64,000 nucleotides of DNA from positions 40,743 through 104,742 of the forward strand of contig CAMDLT010000008.1 of the NCBI GenBank assembly GCA_945901855.1, written 5' to 3'. The translations under genes and the position numbers were made by a program. The notes below the pieces were generated by a model, which searched no databases, was not told the origin of the DNA, and saw only the letters and a program-made list of their open reading frames with translations. Position 1 is the first letter of the stretch; each line of letters starts with the position of its first letter. Source of the stretch: Asaia bogorensis. Its GTDB lineage: Bacteria; Pseudomonadota; Alphaproteobacteria; CACIAM-22H2. This document shows positions 1-8,743 of the stretch, one piece after another.

Positions 1-2131
1 CGAGATTTTCCGAAACCGACGCGATCGTTTTATGCACCTGGCGCCACACCGCATCGGCGGCAGGCGACAGGCTTTGCGGTGCGCCCGAATCCTTCGCCGC
101 AAACGGGATCTCGGGTTCGGCAATGTCGCGCCACAGCCGCTGCAAAAAGCGGAACGCGCCGTCAACGCCCGCTTCGCTCCACTCCAGATCGCGTTCGGGC
201 GGGCTGTCGGAGAGCATGAACAAGCGCGCGGTGTCGGCGCCGTATTCGTCGATGATGCGGCCCGGCGCCACGACGTTTTTCTTCGATTTCGACATCACCT
301 CGCGGCGGCCGACCGCGACGGGCTCGCCGGTGGCGATCTCGATCGTCAGATTCTCCGACTTGCGCTCGATCTCTTCGGGATAGAGCCATTTGCCCGCGGC
401 ACTTTTGTAGCTCTCGTGGCAGACCATGCCTTGCGTGAACAGGCCGGCGAACGGCTCGTCCAGATTGGCATGGCCCGTCGCGCGCATCGCGCGCGTGAAA
501 AAGCGCGAATAGAGCAGATGCAAAATCGCATGCTCGACGCCGCCGACATATTGGTCGACCGGCAGCCAGTAATCGACCGCCGCGCGATCGACCGGGGCCG
601 TGCTGCGCGGGCTGCAAAAGCGCGCGAAATACCACGACGAATCGACGAACGTATCGAACGTGTCGGTTTCGCGCCGGGCGGGTTTGCCGCAGGCGGGGCA
701 CGGCACATGTTTCCATGTGGGATGGTGGTCGAGCGGATTGCCCGGCTTTTCGAAGCTGACATCGTCGGGCAATTTGACGGGCAGTTGGTCTTTGGGCACC
801 GGCACCACGCCGCACGAATCGCAATGCACGACCGGGATCGGGCAGCCCCAATAGCGCTGGCGGCTGACCAGCCAGTCGCGCAGCCGCCACACGGTGGTGG
901 GCTCCCCCGCCGCAAGGCTTTTTAGCTTGTCGCCGACGACGCGCTTGGCGTCTTCGACCGCAAGCCCGTTCAAGAAATCCGAATTGGCAAGGCGCCCCGG
1001 CCCCGTATAGGCCTCGGTGCCGATTTCGAGCGACGTTTCGCCCTCGGGCACCACGACGGCTTTGACCGGCAGCGCGTATTTGCGTGCAAAATCGAGGTCG
1101 CGCTGGTCGTGCGCGGGGCAGCCAAAAATCGCGCCCGTGCCGTAATCGATCAGCACGAAATTGGCGATCCACACGGGCAGCGTTGCGCCCGCCACAAACG
1201 GATGGGCCGCACGAAGGCCCGTATCGACGCCCTTTTTTTCGAGCTGCTCGACCACGGCGGCCGACGTGCCCGCGCGCTGACATTCGGCAACAAAGGCCGC
1301 GATCGCCGGATTGGCGGCGGCAAGCTCGGCGCTCAGCGCATGGTCGGGCGACAGCGCCAGGAAGGAGGCGCCGAACAGCGTGTCGGGCCGCGTGGTGAAA
1401 ACCTCGACCCGGTCAGCGCGCCCGTTGAGGGCGAAGCGCACATAGGCGCCTGCCGACTTGCCGATCCAATTGTCCTGCATCAGCCGGACTTTTTCGGGCC
1501 AGCGGTCGAGCGAGCCCAGTGCCGCCAGCAGATCGTCGGCATAGTTCGTGATCTTGAAAAACCACTGCGACAGTTTTTTCTTTTCAACCGCAGCGCCCGA
1601 ACGCCAGCCTTTGCCGTCGATGACCTGCTCGTTGGCAAGCACGGTCTGGTCGATCGGGTCCCAATTGACGAAGGCTTCCTTGCGATAGACGAGGCCCTTG
1701 GCGAAGAAATCGAGGAACAGTTCCTGCTCGGCCGCGTAATAGCCCGGATGGCAGGTCGCTATTTCGCGCGTCCAGTCGATCGACAGGCCCACGCGCTTCA
1801 ACTCGCCGCGCATCGTGGCGATGTTGTCGTAAGTCCATTTGCCGGGATGGATCTTCATGTCGCGCGCGGCGTTTTCGGCCGGCAGGCCGAACGCGTCCCA
1901 GCCCATCGGATGCATCACGTTGTAGCCAAGGGCGCGGCGGTGGCGCGCGACGACGTCGCCCAGCGTGTAGTTTCGCACATGGCCCATATGAATGCGGCCC
2001 GAGGGATAGGGAAACATCTCGAGCACGTAGTATTTGGGCCGCGAAAAATCGTCGCTCGCCTCGAACACGTGCTGGGCTTCCCAGCGTTGCTGCCAGTGGG
2101 TTTCGGATTCGCGGAAATTATAGCGGGCCAT
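1..2131 (-). CDS. leuS: Leucyl-tRNA synthetase, 3' end outside the window
   Basis: Class Ia aminoacyl-tRNA synthetase that charges tRNA-Leu in the cytoplasm. The reverse strand reads open from ATG at 2131 to the left edge, giving about 710 codons. LeuRS is usually near 860 residues, so the anticodon-binding and C-terminal part lies outside. The HIGH-type signature is seen as [10 protein letters not shown] near residue 45, the CP1 editing domain as [12 protein letters not shown] near 245, and the KMSKS loop as [10 protein letters not shown] near 615. CxxC pairs typical of the zinc module lie between them. It follows the TPR glycosyltransferase gene by 65 nt on the same strand, with only a weak ribosome site. 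Identification is secure; the truncation is due to the window edge, not a mutation. Confidence 0.97.
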   Translation of the reverse strand, partial: MARYNFRESETHWQQRWEAQHVFEASDDFSRPKYYVLEMFPYPSGRIHMGHVRNYTLGDVVARHRRALGYNVMHPMGWDAFGLPAENAARDMKIHPGKWTYDNIATMRGELKRVGLSIDWTREIATCHPGYYAAEQELFLDFFAKGLVYRKEAFVNWDPIDQTVLANEQVIDGKGWRSGAAVEKKKLSQWFFKITNYADDLLAALGSLDRWPEKVRLMQDNWIGKSAGAYVRFALNGRADRVEVFTTRPDTLFGASFLALSPDHALSAELAAANPAIAAFVAECQRAGTSAAVVEQLEKKGVDTGLRAAHPFVAGATLPVWIANFVLIDYGTGAIFGCPAHDQRDLDFARKYALPVKAVVVPEGETSLEIGTEAYTGPGRLANSDFLNGLAVEDAKRVVGDKLKSLAAGEPTTVWRLRDWLVSRQRYWGCPIPVVHCDSCGVVPVPKDQLPVKLPDDVSFEKPGNPLDHHPTWKHVPCPACGKPARRETDTFDTFVDSSWYFARFCSPRSTAPVDRAAVDYWLPVDQYVGGVEHAILHLLYSRFFTRAMRATGHANLDEPFAGLFTQGMVCHESYKSAAGKWLYPEEIERKSENLTIEIATGEPVAVGRREVMSKSKKNVVAPGRIIDEYGADTARLFMLSDSPPERDLEWSEAGVDGAFRFLQRLWRDIAEPEIPFAAKDSGAPQSLSPAADAVWRQVHKTIASVSENL

Positions 2132-2196
2132 GCGTGCTCGAATTGGCTGAATTTGGGGACGATCTGATTAGCGGATCGCAGCACCCGCGTAAAGAA

Positions 2197-4047
2197 TCAA
2201 CCCGCCTGGGCCAAGCCCGCTTCGACTGCATCCAGCCAGCGCTTGCCAAACAGCCGGGCATCTACAAGCGCGCTCGTGGCCATCTGTTCGCGCAATCGAG
2301 CGCGCGGCGGCGGGTTTTTGCTCGCGAGCCGTACCGCGATTTCAAGATAGGCGCGCTCGGTTTCGGCCACCAGATCGTGCCTGCCGACGGCGGCTAGCAG
2401 CGACGCGCCGACCCGTGCGGCATGCCGATCGCCCGCCCGGCTTACGACCGGAACGCCCATCCACAAGGCTTCGCACGTCGTCGTGGTGCCATTGTAGACG
2501 AGCGGATCGAGCGCCACATCGACATCGCGGTAGAAGCCAAAAACATCGGCGCCGTCGTCCGCCGGGCCGACCAACGACAGACGTGTGGGATCGATGCCAT
2601 GGGCCGCAAACAAACTTTCGACATGGGCGCGCGCCTGTGCTGCCGCGAACAGGCGAAAGCTGCGCAGTTTCAATCGCGCATCAGGTACGGCGTTCAATAA
2701 CTGCGCCCACAGCGCGATCGTTCGCGGGCCGATTTTCAGAAAATTATTGGCTGAGCCAAATGTCACGGGCGCGTTTGGCGCGCGCGCGAACGGCATCGGC
2801 GCATCGGCGGGCGGCCCGTAGCACAAAAAGCAGCCCGCGATTCGTTGCAAGGGCTCGGCATTCAGCTTTTCGCTGTCGCCGGGCGGATCGGTGATCGCAT
2901 CGACGAGGCGAAAATCGAAACTCGCCAAGCCGGTCGTGTTGGCATAACCAAGCCACGTCGCCTGATAGGGCGCCAGGCGCCGCGCAAAAAGCGGCAGCCG
3001 GTTGCCTTGGCTATGGCCCGCCAAATCGATCAGCAAATCGATGCGGTCGGCGCGCAGTTTGGCAGCAAGCGCGTCTTCGTCGAGCGGGGCGACCATGTTC
3101 CAACTGGCCGCACGTGCCGCCAAATCGTCGCTCATGGCGTCTCGCACGCCGGCATCGGCATATAAATGCAGGCTGGCACGTGAAGGATCGGCCCCTTCGA
3201 GCAACGGTCGCACGAACCACGACACCGGATGGCGCCGCAGATCGGGCGACAAAAAGCCGATGCGCAAGGGCCGCTGCCGGGCCACATAGGCGCGCGGCAA
3301 TTTGCGCGCGCGGGCCGCACGCGACACTGCGATGCCCCAAGCGAAGTGGCGTTGGGCCAGATCCGCCGGGGCGAGGGTTTCGTCGTAATTGGCGTAAAAC
3401 AGCGCGTCTTGCGTCAAACCGGTCGCCGTCGCGTGGGTTGCCATCAAATTCTGGATTTCCGCGCCGCGCGCTTGGGCCGCGCGCAAATCGGCCAAACCCT
3501 GCACGGCCGTGCGCCGTGTGTGCGGGACCGCCAAACAGGCCATGAAATGGGCTTGCGCCTCATCGAGCCGCCCAGCTTTGCGCAAGGCGTGCCCCAGATC
3601 GGCGCGCGCCTCGGCGAAATCCGGTGCCAATTCCAGGGCGCGGGCAAATTCGGCAATGCCAGCTTCCGGCCCTTTGTCGGCAAGCGCGACCGCGTGCCCC
3701 AAATTGTGCCAAAGCTGCGGTGTTTCAGGCGCGCGCACCAGCGATTGGCGCAACAGCGTTGCCGCTTGCTCTGCCAGACCGAGCGCGCATAGCGCCATTG
3801 CCAGGGAATTCGTCAATCCCAGATTGCCGGGTGCGAGCCGCAAACCGGCCTCGAACGCGTGCTTCGCCGTCATAGCGTCGCCGCGCAGCAAAGCAACTTT
3901 GCCAAGCGCTTCGTGGCTGGCGGGATGCTGGGGGTAGGTTGCAGCCAGATTGCGGGCCGCCGCGAGGGCGCTGCTATCGGCGCCCAAGGCTTCTATTCGT
4001 GCCAGTGCCAGCGCGAATTTGCGCGCGGCGACAGCAGGATCCAACAC
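2197..4047 (-). CDS. TPR protein with O-GlcNAc-transferase (GT41/SPINDLY-like) domain
   Basis: 616 residues. Residues about 1-180 form Ala/Leu-rich tetratricopeptide repeats (for example PQLWHNLGHAVALA, PDFAEARADLGHALRKAG). From about residue 258 there is a Glyco_transf_41 catalytic region: LRIGFLSPDLRRHPVSWF, DLAGHSQGNRLPLFARR, QATWLGYANTTGL and the nucleotide-sugar-binding stretch NGTTTTCEALWMGVPVVS. Bacterial relatives transfer sugars to proteins or glycans; the acceptor cannot be read from sequence. The start is GTG, directly abutting the TAA of the DUF3576 gene (TAAGTG), so the two are translationally coupled. No signal peptide, so probably cytoplasmic. The family assignment is strong; the substrate is unknown. 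Confidence 0.88.
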   Translation of the reverse strand: MLDPAVAARKFALALARIEALGADSSALAAARNLAATYPQHPASHEALGKVALLRGDAMTAKHAFEAGLRLAPGNLGLTNSLAMALCALGLAEQAATLLRQSLVRAPETPQLWHNLGHAVALADKGPEAGIAEFARALELAPDFAEARADLGHALRKAGRLDEAQAHFMACLAVPHTRRTAVQGLADLRAAQARGAEIQNLMATHATATGLTQDALFYANYDETLAPADLAQRHFAWGIAVSRAARARKLPRAYVARQRPLRIGFLSPDLRRHPVSWFVRPLLEGADPSRASLHLYADAGVRDAMSDDLAARAASWNMVAPLDEDALAAKLRADRIDLLIDLAGHSQGNRLPLFARRLAPYQATWLGYANTTGLASFDFRLVDAITDPPGDSEKLNAEPLQRIAGCFLCYGPPADAPMPFARAPNAPVTFGSANNFLKIGPRTIALWAQLLNAVPDARLKLRSFRLFAAAQARAHVESLFAAHGIDPTRLSLVGPADDGADVFGFYRDVDVALDPLVYNGTTTTCEALWMGVPVVSRAGDRHAARVGASLLAAVGRHDLVAETERAYLEIAVRLASKNPPPRARLREQMATSALVDARLFGKRWLDAVEAGLAQAG

Positions 4048-4578
4048 TTAGCGTCCGGCAGTGCGGATCTGGCGGGCGCGCGTCAAAATCGCGTTTTCGA
4101 TGCCGACGCCGGTTTGCGCATCGACGGGCGCATCGATCCAATTGTTGGCGCCGTCGCGCCGCTGGCGAAACACCGAGACGCGCACGCCGTCCGCGCGCAA
4201 CTCGCGCCCGACAATATAAAGATTGAGCTTGAAACGCTCGTTGGGCGTTTCGGCGGGCGTGAACCAGTCGGTCAAAATCACGCCGCCAAACGGGTCGGCC
4301 GACGCGACGGGCATGAACGAAATGGTTTCAAGCGACGAACGCCACAGCAAAGCATTTACGCCAATACCGCCGCCGCCTTGTTCCTCAGGCCGACGGTTTG
4401 TGCCGAAAATACCGCTATCGCCAAACACGCCTTGATTATTGACCTGGTCGGCAGGCGCCCATTTGTCGCCGCCGGGAACGGGCGTTGGATAATTGTACTC
4501 GACCTTGCCCGTGCAAGCGCCAAGCAAGGCAACGGCGCCAACGACGATCAAAAGCGATGACTTACGCGACATAGCCAT
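4048..4578 (-). CDS. DUF3576 family lipoprotein
   Basis: About 176 residues. The frame is open further upstream, but ATG at 4578 has a good ribosome site (AAGGGG, six bases before it) and gives MAMSRKSSLLIVVGAVALLGAC, a lipoprotein signal peptide with lipobox LGAC. The mature part is Gly/Asn-rich (GVFGDSGIFG, GGGGIGVNALLWRSSLETI) and matches the conserved alphaproteobacterial DUF3576 pattern, including FMPVASADPFGGVILTDW. It is likely anchored in the outer membrane; the function is unknown. It is the first gene of a unit with the TPR glycosyltransferase and probably leuS, and is divergent from the porin gene. A plausible minus-strand promoter lies at 4649-4677. Confidence 0.85.
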   Translation of the reverse strand: MAMSRKSSLLIVVGAVALLGACTGKVEYNYPTPVPGGDKWAPADQVNNQGVFGDSGIFGTNRRPEEQGGGGIGVNALLWRSSLETISFMPVASADPFGGVILTDWFTPAETPNERFKLNLYIVGRELRADGVRVSVFRQRRDGANNWIDAPVDAQTGVGIENAILTRARQIRTAGR

Positions 4579-4648
4579 TTTAAGCCCCTTTGGGCGCAAG
4601 ACGTCGGCGGTGGCGCCGATCCGCGCCAAGCCAACAAGACGTATACAT

Positions 4649-4677
4649 TAAGTAGCGACTTCGCAGCCCGCGATCAA
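4649..4677 (-). promoter_or_regulatory. Candidate sigma-70 promoter for the DUF3576 gene
   Basis: On the minus strand TTGATC (4677-4672), a 17-base spacer and TACTTA (4654-4649) lie about 70 bases ahead of the chosen start at 4578. Both hexamers are imperfect. Assignment is by pattern and spacing only. Confidence 0.4.
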
Positions 4678-4684
4678 GCCACCC

Positions 4685-4712
4685 TTGATAACGGGCTAAC
4701 ACTTTATAATAT
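4685..4712 (+). promoter_or_regulatory. Candidate sigma-70 promoter for the porin gene
   Basis: TTGATA (4685-4690), a 16-base spacer and TAATAT (4707-4712). A perfect TATAAT also overlaps at 4705-4710. This is the most AT-rich stretch of the divergent intergenic region. If used, the porin mRNA would have a leader of roughly 210 bases. A second TTGACA at 4852-4857 has no convincing -10 partner. Confidence 0.5.
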
Positions 4713-4931
4713 ATCAAAAATCTGGAGTCGAAAAAAGCCAAATCGTATTTTCGTGCCGCGGCCCCCCGCAAAAACTATGTGGCGAATCTACCACAGTGGT
4801 GCCGCATTAAGCCCTTGGCGGTGCTTGATTGGTTGATTCCCTAGGCGGGGTTTGACATTACTCAGGGGCCTCAGCGGGCGAAGACCGGCCGCGCAGGCTT
4901 TAGGTCTCGTTCGAAATCAGGAGAAAAGTGA

Positions 4932-6194
4932 ATGAAGAAGATTCTTTTTGGAACTACGGCGCTTGCCGCCCTGGGTCTGGTCCTCGCCGCTGCCCCGGCA
5001 GTTGCGCAGGCACCGGCCGCAGGCTTCAAGTCGACCAACTTCGACTTCACGGTTGGCGGCTATGCCCGTCAGTTCGTAACGACGGCTGGCAATGAAGGCG
5101 GGTTCTCGCAGAGTGCCGCTGGCGCCCTGACGTTGAACAGCGTGCAGACGTTTGACCAGCAGTCGGATTTCCGTTTGGTCATCACCGCTGCCACGACGAT
5201 GGCAAACGGTATCCGCGTTGGTCAGCGTTTGGATTGGGACGCTCTCAGCGCCACGACCGGCGCTTCGAGCCAAATTCGTCGTAACTGGTCGTTCCTGTCG
5301 GGCGGCTTCGGCGAACTGCGTCTCGGCTCGTCGGACATCGTCGGCCAGCAGATGTTCGTCGGCGCCCCCGACGCATTCGGCCCCGGTTCGGTCAACGACG
5401 GCAAGATCTACGACAACATTGTGTCGCCGACCAAGACAAGCACCTCGGATGCCACGTTCACCACGAACATCCGTTTGTTTGACCGTTCGGCCAACAAGAT
5501 CGCGTACTTCACGCCGCGCTTTGAAGGGTTCCAGTTGGGCGTGAACTACACGCCGGACGCGTCGCAGAACATCAACGGCTCGTTGGCCCAGAACAACACT
5601 GGCTACCGTTACGGCAAAGCAGTTGCTTTGAACTACACGAACACGCTCGCGGGCGTGGCTGTGCAGGCCTACGGTACGTATTTCGAGTGGGAAAAGCCGG
5701 CGGCAACGATTGATACGACGACGGCCGTTGTTAAAGACCCGAAAGCTTATGGTTTGGGCCTTAACCTTGCCTATATGGGCTTCGGTCTCGGCGGTTCGTG
5801 GGCACAGATCAACGATGGCGTCAACATGGCACGTGGCAACACGGGCAGCGCTGTTGCATTTGCACCGAACCACACGATCGACGGTCAAGCGTTTGAAGTC
5901 GGCGTGTCGTACACGTTCGGCCCCGCCATGGTGTCGCTCAACTACTTCGACGGCCGTAACGAAGCCGCCAACATCAACACGATCACCGGCGTGAAGACGC
6001 TGAACAATCGTGATGAAACGCGTAAGTCGTTCGGCCTTAGCGGTCAGTACACGCTGGCCCCGGGCGTGCTCGTGATGGCGACGGCGTACCACGTGAAGCA
6101 GCAAGGTAACCAGACGCCGGCCAATGCTGCTAGGCCTATCAACCTCGACAACAAAGCGACGGGCCTCCTTGGCGCGTTGATCCTGAACTTCTAA
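4932..6194 (+). CDS. Outer-membrane general porin (trimeric, Gram-negative porin type)
   Basis: 420 residues. It has a Sec signal peptide MKKILFGTTALAALGLVLAA ending at AVAQA, then an alternating hydrophobic/polar beta-barrel pattern starting FTVGGYARQFV and ending in LILNF, the C-terminal aromatic residue required by the BAM machinery. The GFGELRLGSSDIVGQ stretch resembles the loop-3 region of Rhodospirillales general porins. It forms a diffusion channel in the outer membrane. It has a strong ribosome site (AGGAGA, seven bases before ATG), its own promoter region and a perfect terminator, consistent with a highly expressed monocistronic gene. Synonymous usage (cgt, ggt, aac) looks more biased than in its neighbours, also pointing to high expression. 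Confidence 0.9.
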   Translation: MKKILFGTTALAALGLVLAAAPAVAQAPAAGFKSTNFDFTVGGYARQFVTTAGNEGGFSQSAAGALTLNSVQTFDQQSDFRLVITAATTMANGIRVGQRLDWDALSATTGASSQIRRNWSFLSGGFGELRLGSSDIVGQQMFVGAPDAFGPGSVNDGKIYDNIVSPTKTSTSDATFTTNIRLFDRSANKIAYFTPRFEGFQLGVNYTPDASQNINGSLAQNNTGYRYGKAVALNYTNTLAGVAVQAYGTYFEWEKPAATIDTTTAVVKDPKAYGLGLNLAYMGFGLGGSWAQINDGVNMARGNTGSAVAFAPNHTIDGQAFEVGVSYTFGPAMVSLNYFDGRNEAANINTITGVKTLNNRDETRKSFGLSGQYTLAPGVLVMATAYHVKQQGNQTPANAARPINLDNKATGLLGALILNF

Positions 6195-6224
6195 TTCTGC
6201 TCGCAAGAACAGAATTGTTGGTGG

Positions 6225-6257
6225 AAAGGGCGGCGAAAGCCGCCCTTTCTTCGTTTT
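6225..6257 (+). terminator. Rho-independent terminator of the porin gene
   Basis: A perfect 10-bp stem AAAGGGCGGC / GCCGCCCTTT with a GAAA tetraloop, followed by CTTCGTTTT, 30 bases after the porin stop codon. A weaker TTCTG/CAGAA hairpin precedes it at 6195-6214. Confidence 0.9.
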
Positions 6258-6270
6258 GGCACCAGAAATC

Positions 6271-6939
6271 ATGACCGAGTCCCTCAAAACATCGTTGGCA
6301 ACGATTCGTGCGCGTATCGATCAGGCGGCGCTGAATGCTACGCGCGATCCGCACGATGTCACGCTGGTTGCCGTCGCTAAAACCAACCCGATCGAGGCTG
6401 TCCGCACCGCGCTTGCGGTCGGGCAAACAGTGTTCGGTGAAAATCGCGTGCAGGAAGCCCAGGCAAAATATCCGCCGCTGCGTGACGAGGGCCATAAATT
6501 CGAGCTGCATTTGATTGGCCCGCTGCAAACCAACAAGGTCAAAGACGCAGTCGCGCTCTTTGATGTTTTGCAAACGCTCGACCGTTCGAAACTCGCCGCC
6601 GCCTTGGCCAGCGAGATCAAGCGCAGCGGCCGCACGCCGCGCCTGTTTGTTCAGGTCAATACCGGTGCCGAGCCCCAAAAAGCCGGTATTTTGCCCGAAA
6701 ACACCGATGCGTTTGTTGCCGAATGCCGGGATCTGCATGGGCTGACATTGGCAGGCTTGATGTGCATCCCGCCCGCCGACGAGCCAGCCGCACCGCATTT
6801 TGCGTTGCTGCGCGAAATCGCACGGCGCAACGATTTGCCGGGTCTGTCGATGGGCATGAGTGCGGATTTTGAAACGGCAATCGCCCTGGGCGCCACACAT
6901 GTGCGTGTCGGCAGCGCTATTTTTGGAACCCGCGCTTAG
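6271..6939 (+). CDS. yggS: YggS/PipY family PLP-binding homeostasis protein
   Basis: 222 residues. It is a single-domain TIM-barrel protein that binds pyridoxal 5'-phosphate and influences vitamin B6 and amino-acid balance; no catalytic reaction is established for the family. The PLP lysine is in VTLVAVAKTNP. Further family motifs are FGENRVQEAQAKYP, LHLIGPLQTNKV, LFVQVNTGAEPQKAGI, LMCIPP, LSMGMSADFETAI and VRVGSAIFG. An in-frame TTG at 6256 sits inside the porin terminator; the ATG at 6271 is the better start. Its last four bases overlap the convergent gene 6936-7922. Confidence 0.95.
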   Translation: MTESLKTSLATIRARIDQAALNATRDPHDVTLVAVAKTNPIEAVRTALAVGQTVFGENRVQEAQAKYPPLRDEGHKFELHLIGPLQTNKVKDAVALFDVLQTLDRSKLAAALASEIKRSGRTPRLFVQVNTGAEPQKAGILPENTDAFVAECRDLHGLTLAGLMCIPPADEPAAPHFALLREIARRNDLPGLSMGMSADFETAIALGATHVRVGSAIFGTRA

Positions 6940-7922
6940 ATTCGCGGCGCAGGTCCGGAACCCGCGTCGCGCTGACGCTGCATCTGTTTGTAGCGATCGA
7001 GCCCTGCCGCCATCGCAGCCGCAAAATACGAGTCCGCGTCTTCCGACGATTTGGCGGTGCTCGCCAGTTCTTGCGCTGCCAGCGTGGCCGACGTTCCGGC
7101 CGGTTGGGTCCGCGGTGTTGCATTGAGCATGCTTTGCCGCGCGGTTTCGGCCTGGCGGTTGAAACCCAATTGTTCGAGCGGCGAGGGCGTGCGCGCCGCC
7201 GCACCCAAACTGACAACCGCGCTCTGCCGATAAGCGTCCAACGACCGACCCTTTGTGCCGGTCGAAACAGGCTCGAACAGACCGCCAATCGGACCGGTTT
7301 CGGCAGGCGCCGCGTTGGTTTGCGGGCGCGCTGGCGGCGGGACCGGTGCGGGGGCTGGAGCGGGCGCCGATGCCAGCGTTTGTGTCGGGACCGGCGCAAC
7401 CGAGCGCTCGGGCGAATTTTGTGCGAATGCCGCGCCGTCCGAGATCCAGCTTTGCAACATGCCGCCGTCCGATGCTGACGCCAGCAACGGCACGTTGGCG
7501 GAATCGATTCGCGGCGGTGCCATCGGCCGTTGGATCGCGCTGTCCTTGCCAAGCCCGACCATCGCCATCATGTGGCCGCCCACATCTTTGCCGCTGCTCT
7601 CGCCGACAATCGAATTGAACAGCGAGGTTGCGGCGCTGATCGGTCCGCCAAACAACAGCCCGCCAATGACGCCGGCTGCCGGTTCGATCGTATCGCCCGT
7701 GACGGCGCGATAGATCGTCCCGATCACGGGCAGATGCTGCAGCGGATTGAAGGATTTCAAGAAATCGTTGAAGGTCGGCCCGTCGCCGTCGGGATAGACG
7801 ATCTCGTCGGGCGCCGAATCGTTGAGTTTCGCAAACGGGCTCGGGCGAAACTCAAAGCGCCGAGCCGACCCGTTCGAAGCGGGTGCAAGCGAGCTCGATG
7901 AAAGATTTTGGCTGTCGTTCAT
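6936..7922 (-). CDS. Uncharacterised Pro/Ala-rich protein
   Basis: 328 residues, ATG at 7922. No known domain recognised. The N-terminal third has a compact, conserved-looking segment (NPLQHLPVIGTIYRAVTGD, then AGVIGGLLFGGPIS) with a Gly/hydrophobic stretch that could insert in a membrane. The middle is a proline/alanine linker (APAPAPAPVPPPARP), and the C-terminus has a short helical segment with SYFAAAMAAGLDRYKQMQRQ. No signal peptide. The layout (structured head, disordered linker, helical tail) resembles scaffold or regulatory proteins, but no function can be given. It is convergent with yggS and lies downstream of lolA with a 108-base gap. Confidence 0.75.
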   Translation of the reverse strand: MNDSQNLSSSSLAPASNGSARRFEFRPSPFAKLNDSAPDEIVYPDGDGPTFNDFLKSFNPLQHLPVIGTIYRAVTGDTIEPAAGVIGGLLFGGPISAATSLFNSIVGESSGKDVGGHMMAMVGLGKDSAIQRPMAPPRIDSANVPLLASASDGGMLQSWISDGAAFAQNSPERSVAPVPTQTLASAPAPAPAPVPPPARPQTNAAPAETGPIGGLFEPVSTGTKGRSLDAYRQSAVVSLGAAARTPSPLEQLGFNRQAETARQSMLNATPRTQPAGTSATLAAQELASTAKSSEDADSYFAAAMAAGLDRYKQMQRQRDAGSGPAPRI

Positions 7923-7998
7923 GGCGTTTAAACAGCAAGAACAACGCCAGCAAATTTCTCAATGATTCCAATATCGGGCGTACCGAAAATGCGCCCTA

Positions 7999-8015
7999 CC
8001 GGCAGATCTTGCCGG
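7999..8015 (-). terminator. Possible terminator hairpin after lolA
   Basis: CCGGCA / TGCCGG with loop GATCT, about 15 bases past the lolA stop. An adjacent GGCGG/CCGCC hairpin lies nearer the stop. There is no T-tract, so it may be an mRNA-end stabiliser rather than an intrinsic terminator. Confidence 0.35.
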
Positions 8016-8030
8016 GCGGATTTTGCCGCC

Positions 8031-8690
8031 TTACCGCAAATTGCGCTCGCGTCCGAGCGTCGGATCGACAAAGGCAAAATGCTTCGGATCGAGCGGTCGG
8101 CCCTGAATCGGCGACACGAGCGTGAGGCGCGTCACCAGGCCCTGGGCATCCGTCACACTCCAGCTCGCCAGCGCGAAGGGCCGCTCGGAAAACGCCAACG
8201 TCAAGCGCCCGGCGCGCGGATCGCTTGCTTGTACCAGACCGATCCGCAAGACCGCCGGCCCGCGTTCGACCCCGACCACCGAAACCGTGTTGGACAGCTG
8301 GATCCGTTCGCGCAAAAACAATCCCGCGGGCGTGGAATCGACCGGCAGATACGCGATCGTTTGCAGCCGTTTGTCGATATGGACAAACGCCCGCCCGTCC
8401 GCGACCAACAGATTGGGATTGGGCGCGTCGTATTCCAACCGCATACGGCCCGGCCGGGCGAGATAAAAATCGCCTTCCGAAACCGACCCATCGGGGCCAA
8501 TTTGGACAAAACGCGCTTCGAGCGTGCGGATTGCGTCGAGATACGCCTCCGCGCGCGCGATGTCGGCGGCATCGTCGGCGCTGGGTTTGAAGGCTTGCGC
8601 CTGCGCCCAAGCCGACGATACGTCCCAAAATCCACAGGCCGCGATGCCCGCAAGGGCAGCCCGGCGCGACATCAAAAAACCGCTGGCCAT
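8031..8690 (-). CDS. lolA: Outer-membrane lipoprotein carrier LolA
   Basis: About 219 residues from ATG 8690 (an alternative start at 8672 gives MSRRAALAG). The frame extends upstream but that part has no protein character. The signal peptide contains SRRAALAG and a cleavage site near AWAQA. The mature part has the LolA beta-sheet pattern: IRTLEARFVQ, FYLARPGRMRLEYDAP, LLVADGRAFVHIDKRLQT, LFLRERIQL and VSPIQGRPLDP. LolA ferries lipoproteins across the periplasm from LolCDE to LolB or the outer membrane. It is divergent from the alpha/beta hydrolase gene. The SRRAAL motif only partly matches a Tat signal, so Sec export is the default assumption. Confidence 0.9.
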   Translation of the reverse strand: MASGFLMSRRAALAGIAACGFWDVSSAWAQAQAFKPSADDAADIARAEAYLDAIRTLEARFVQIGPDGSVSEGDFYLARPGRMRLEYDAPNPNLLVADGRAFVHIDKRLQTIAYLPVDSTPAGLFLRERIQLSNTVSVVGVERGPAVLRIGLVQASDPRAGRLTLAFSERPFALASWSVTDAQGLVTRLTLVSPIQGRPLDPKHFAFVDPTLGRERNLR

Positions 8691-8743
8691 GGGTTGTTTA
8701 CATGCCGCACAATTGCGGTTCAAACAAGGCCGCACCGAACGCC

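Larger units (their letters stand above)
4579..4931. other. Divergent intergenic region between the lipoprotein and porin genes
   Basis: 353 bases without a credible gene. It holds back-to-back candidate promoters (4649-4677 minus, 4685-4712 plus), a short palindrome ACCACaGTGGT near 4787-4799, a TTGACA at 4852-4857, and the porin ribosome site AGGAGA at 4919-4924. A 63-codon minus frame at 4580-4771 has no protein-like features and overlaps the promoters, so I do not call it. Confidence 0.6.

Noticed and set aside
162-1283. Long Arg-rich frames in the leuS region
   Set aside because: They are off-frame readings of leuS, whose own frame runs off the left edge and carries the HMGH and MSKS motifs.
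4580-4771. 63-codon minus-strand frame upstream of DUF3576
   Set aside because: Lies over the divergent promoters; composition typical of random AT-rich sequence.
4917-6287. 456-codon frame antisense to the porin gene
   Set aside because: It mirrors the third-position GC bias of the porin gene, has no protein-like composition (very rich in Arg/Val/His) and the porin strand has signal peptide, ribosome site and terminator.
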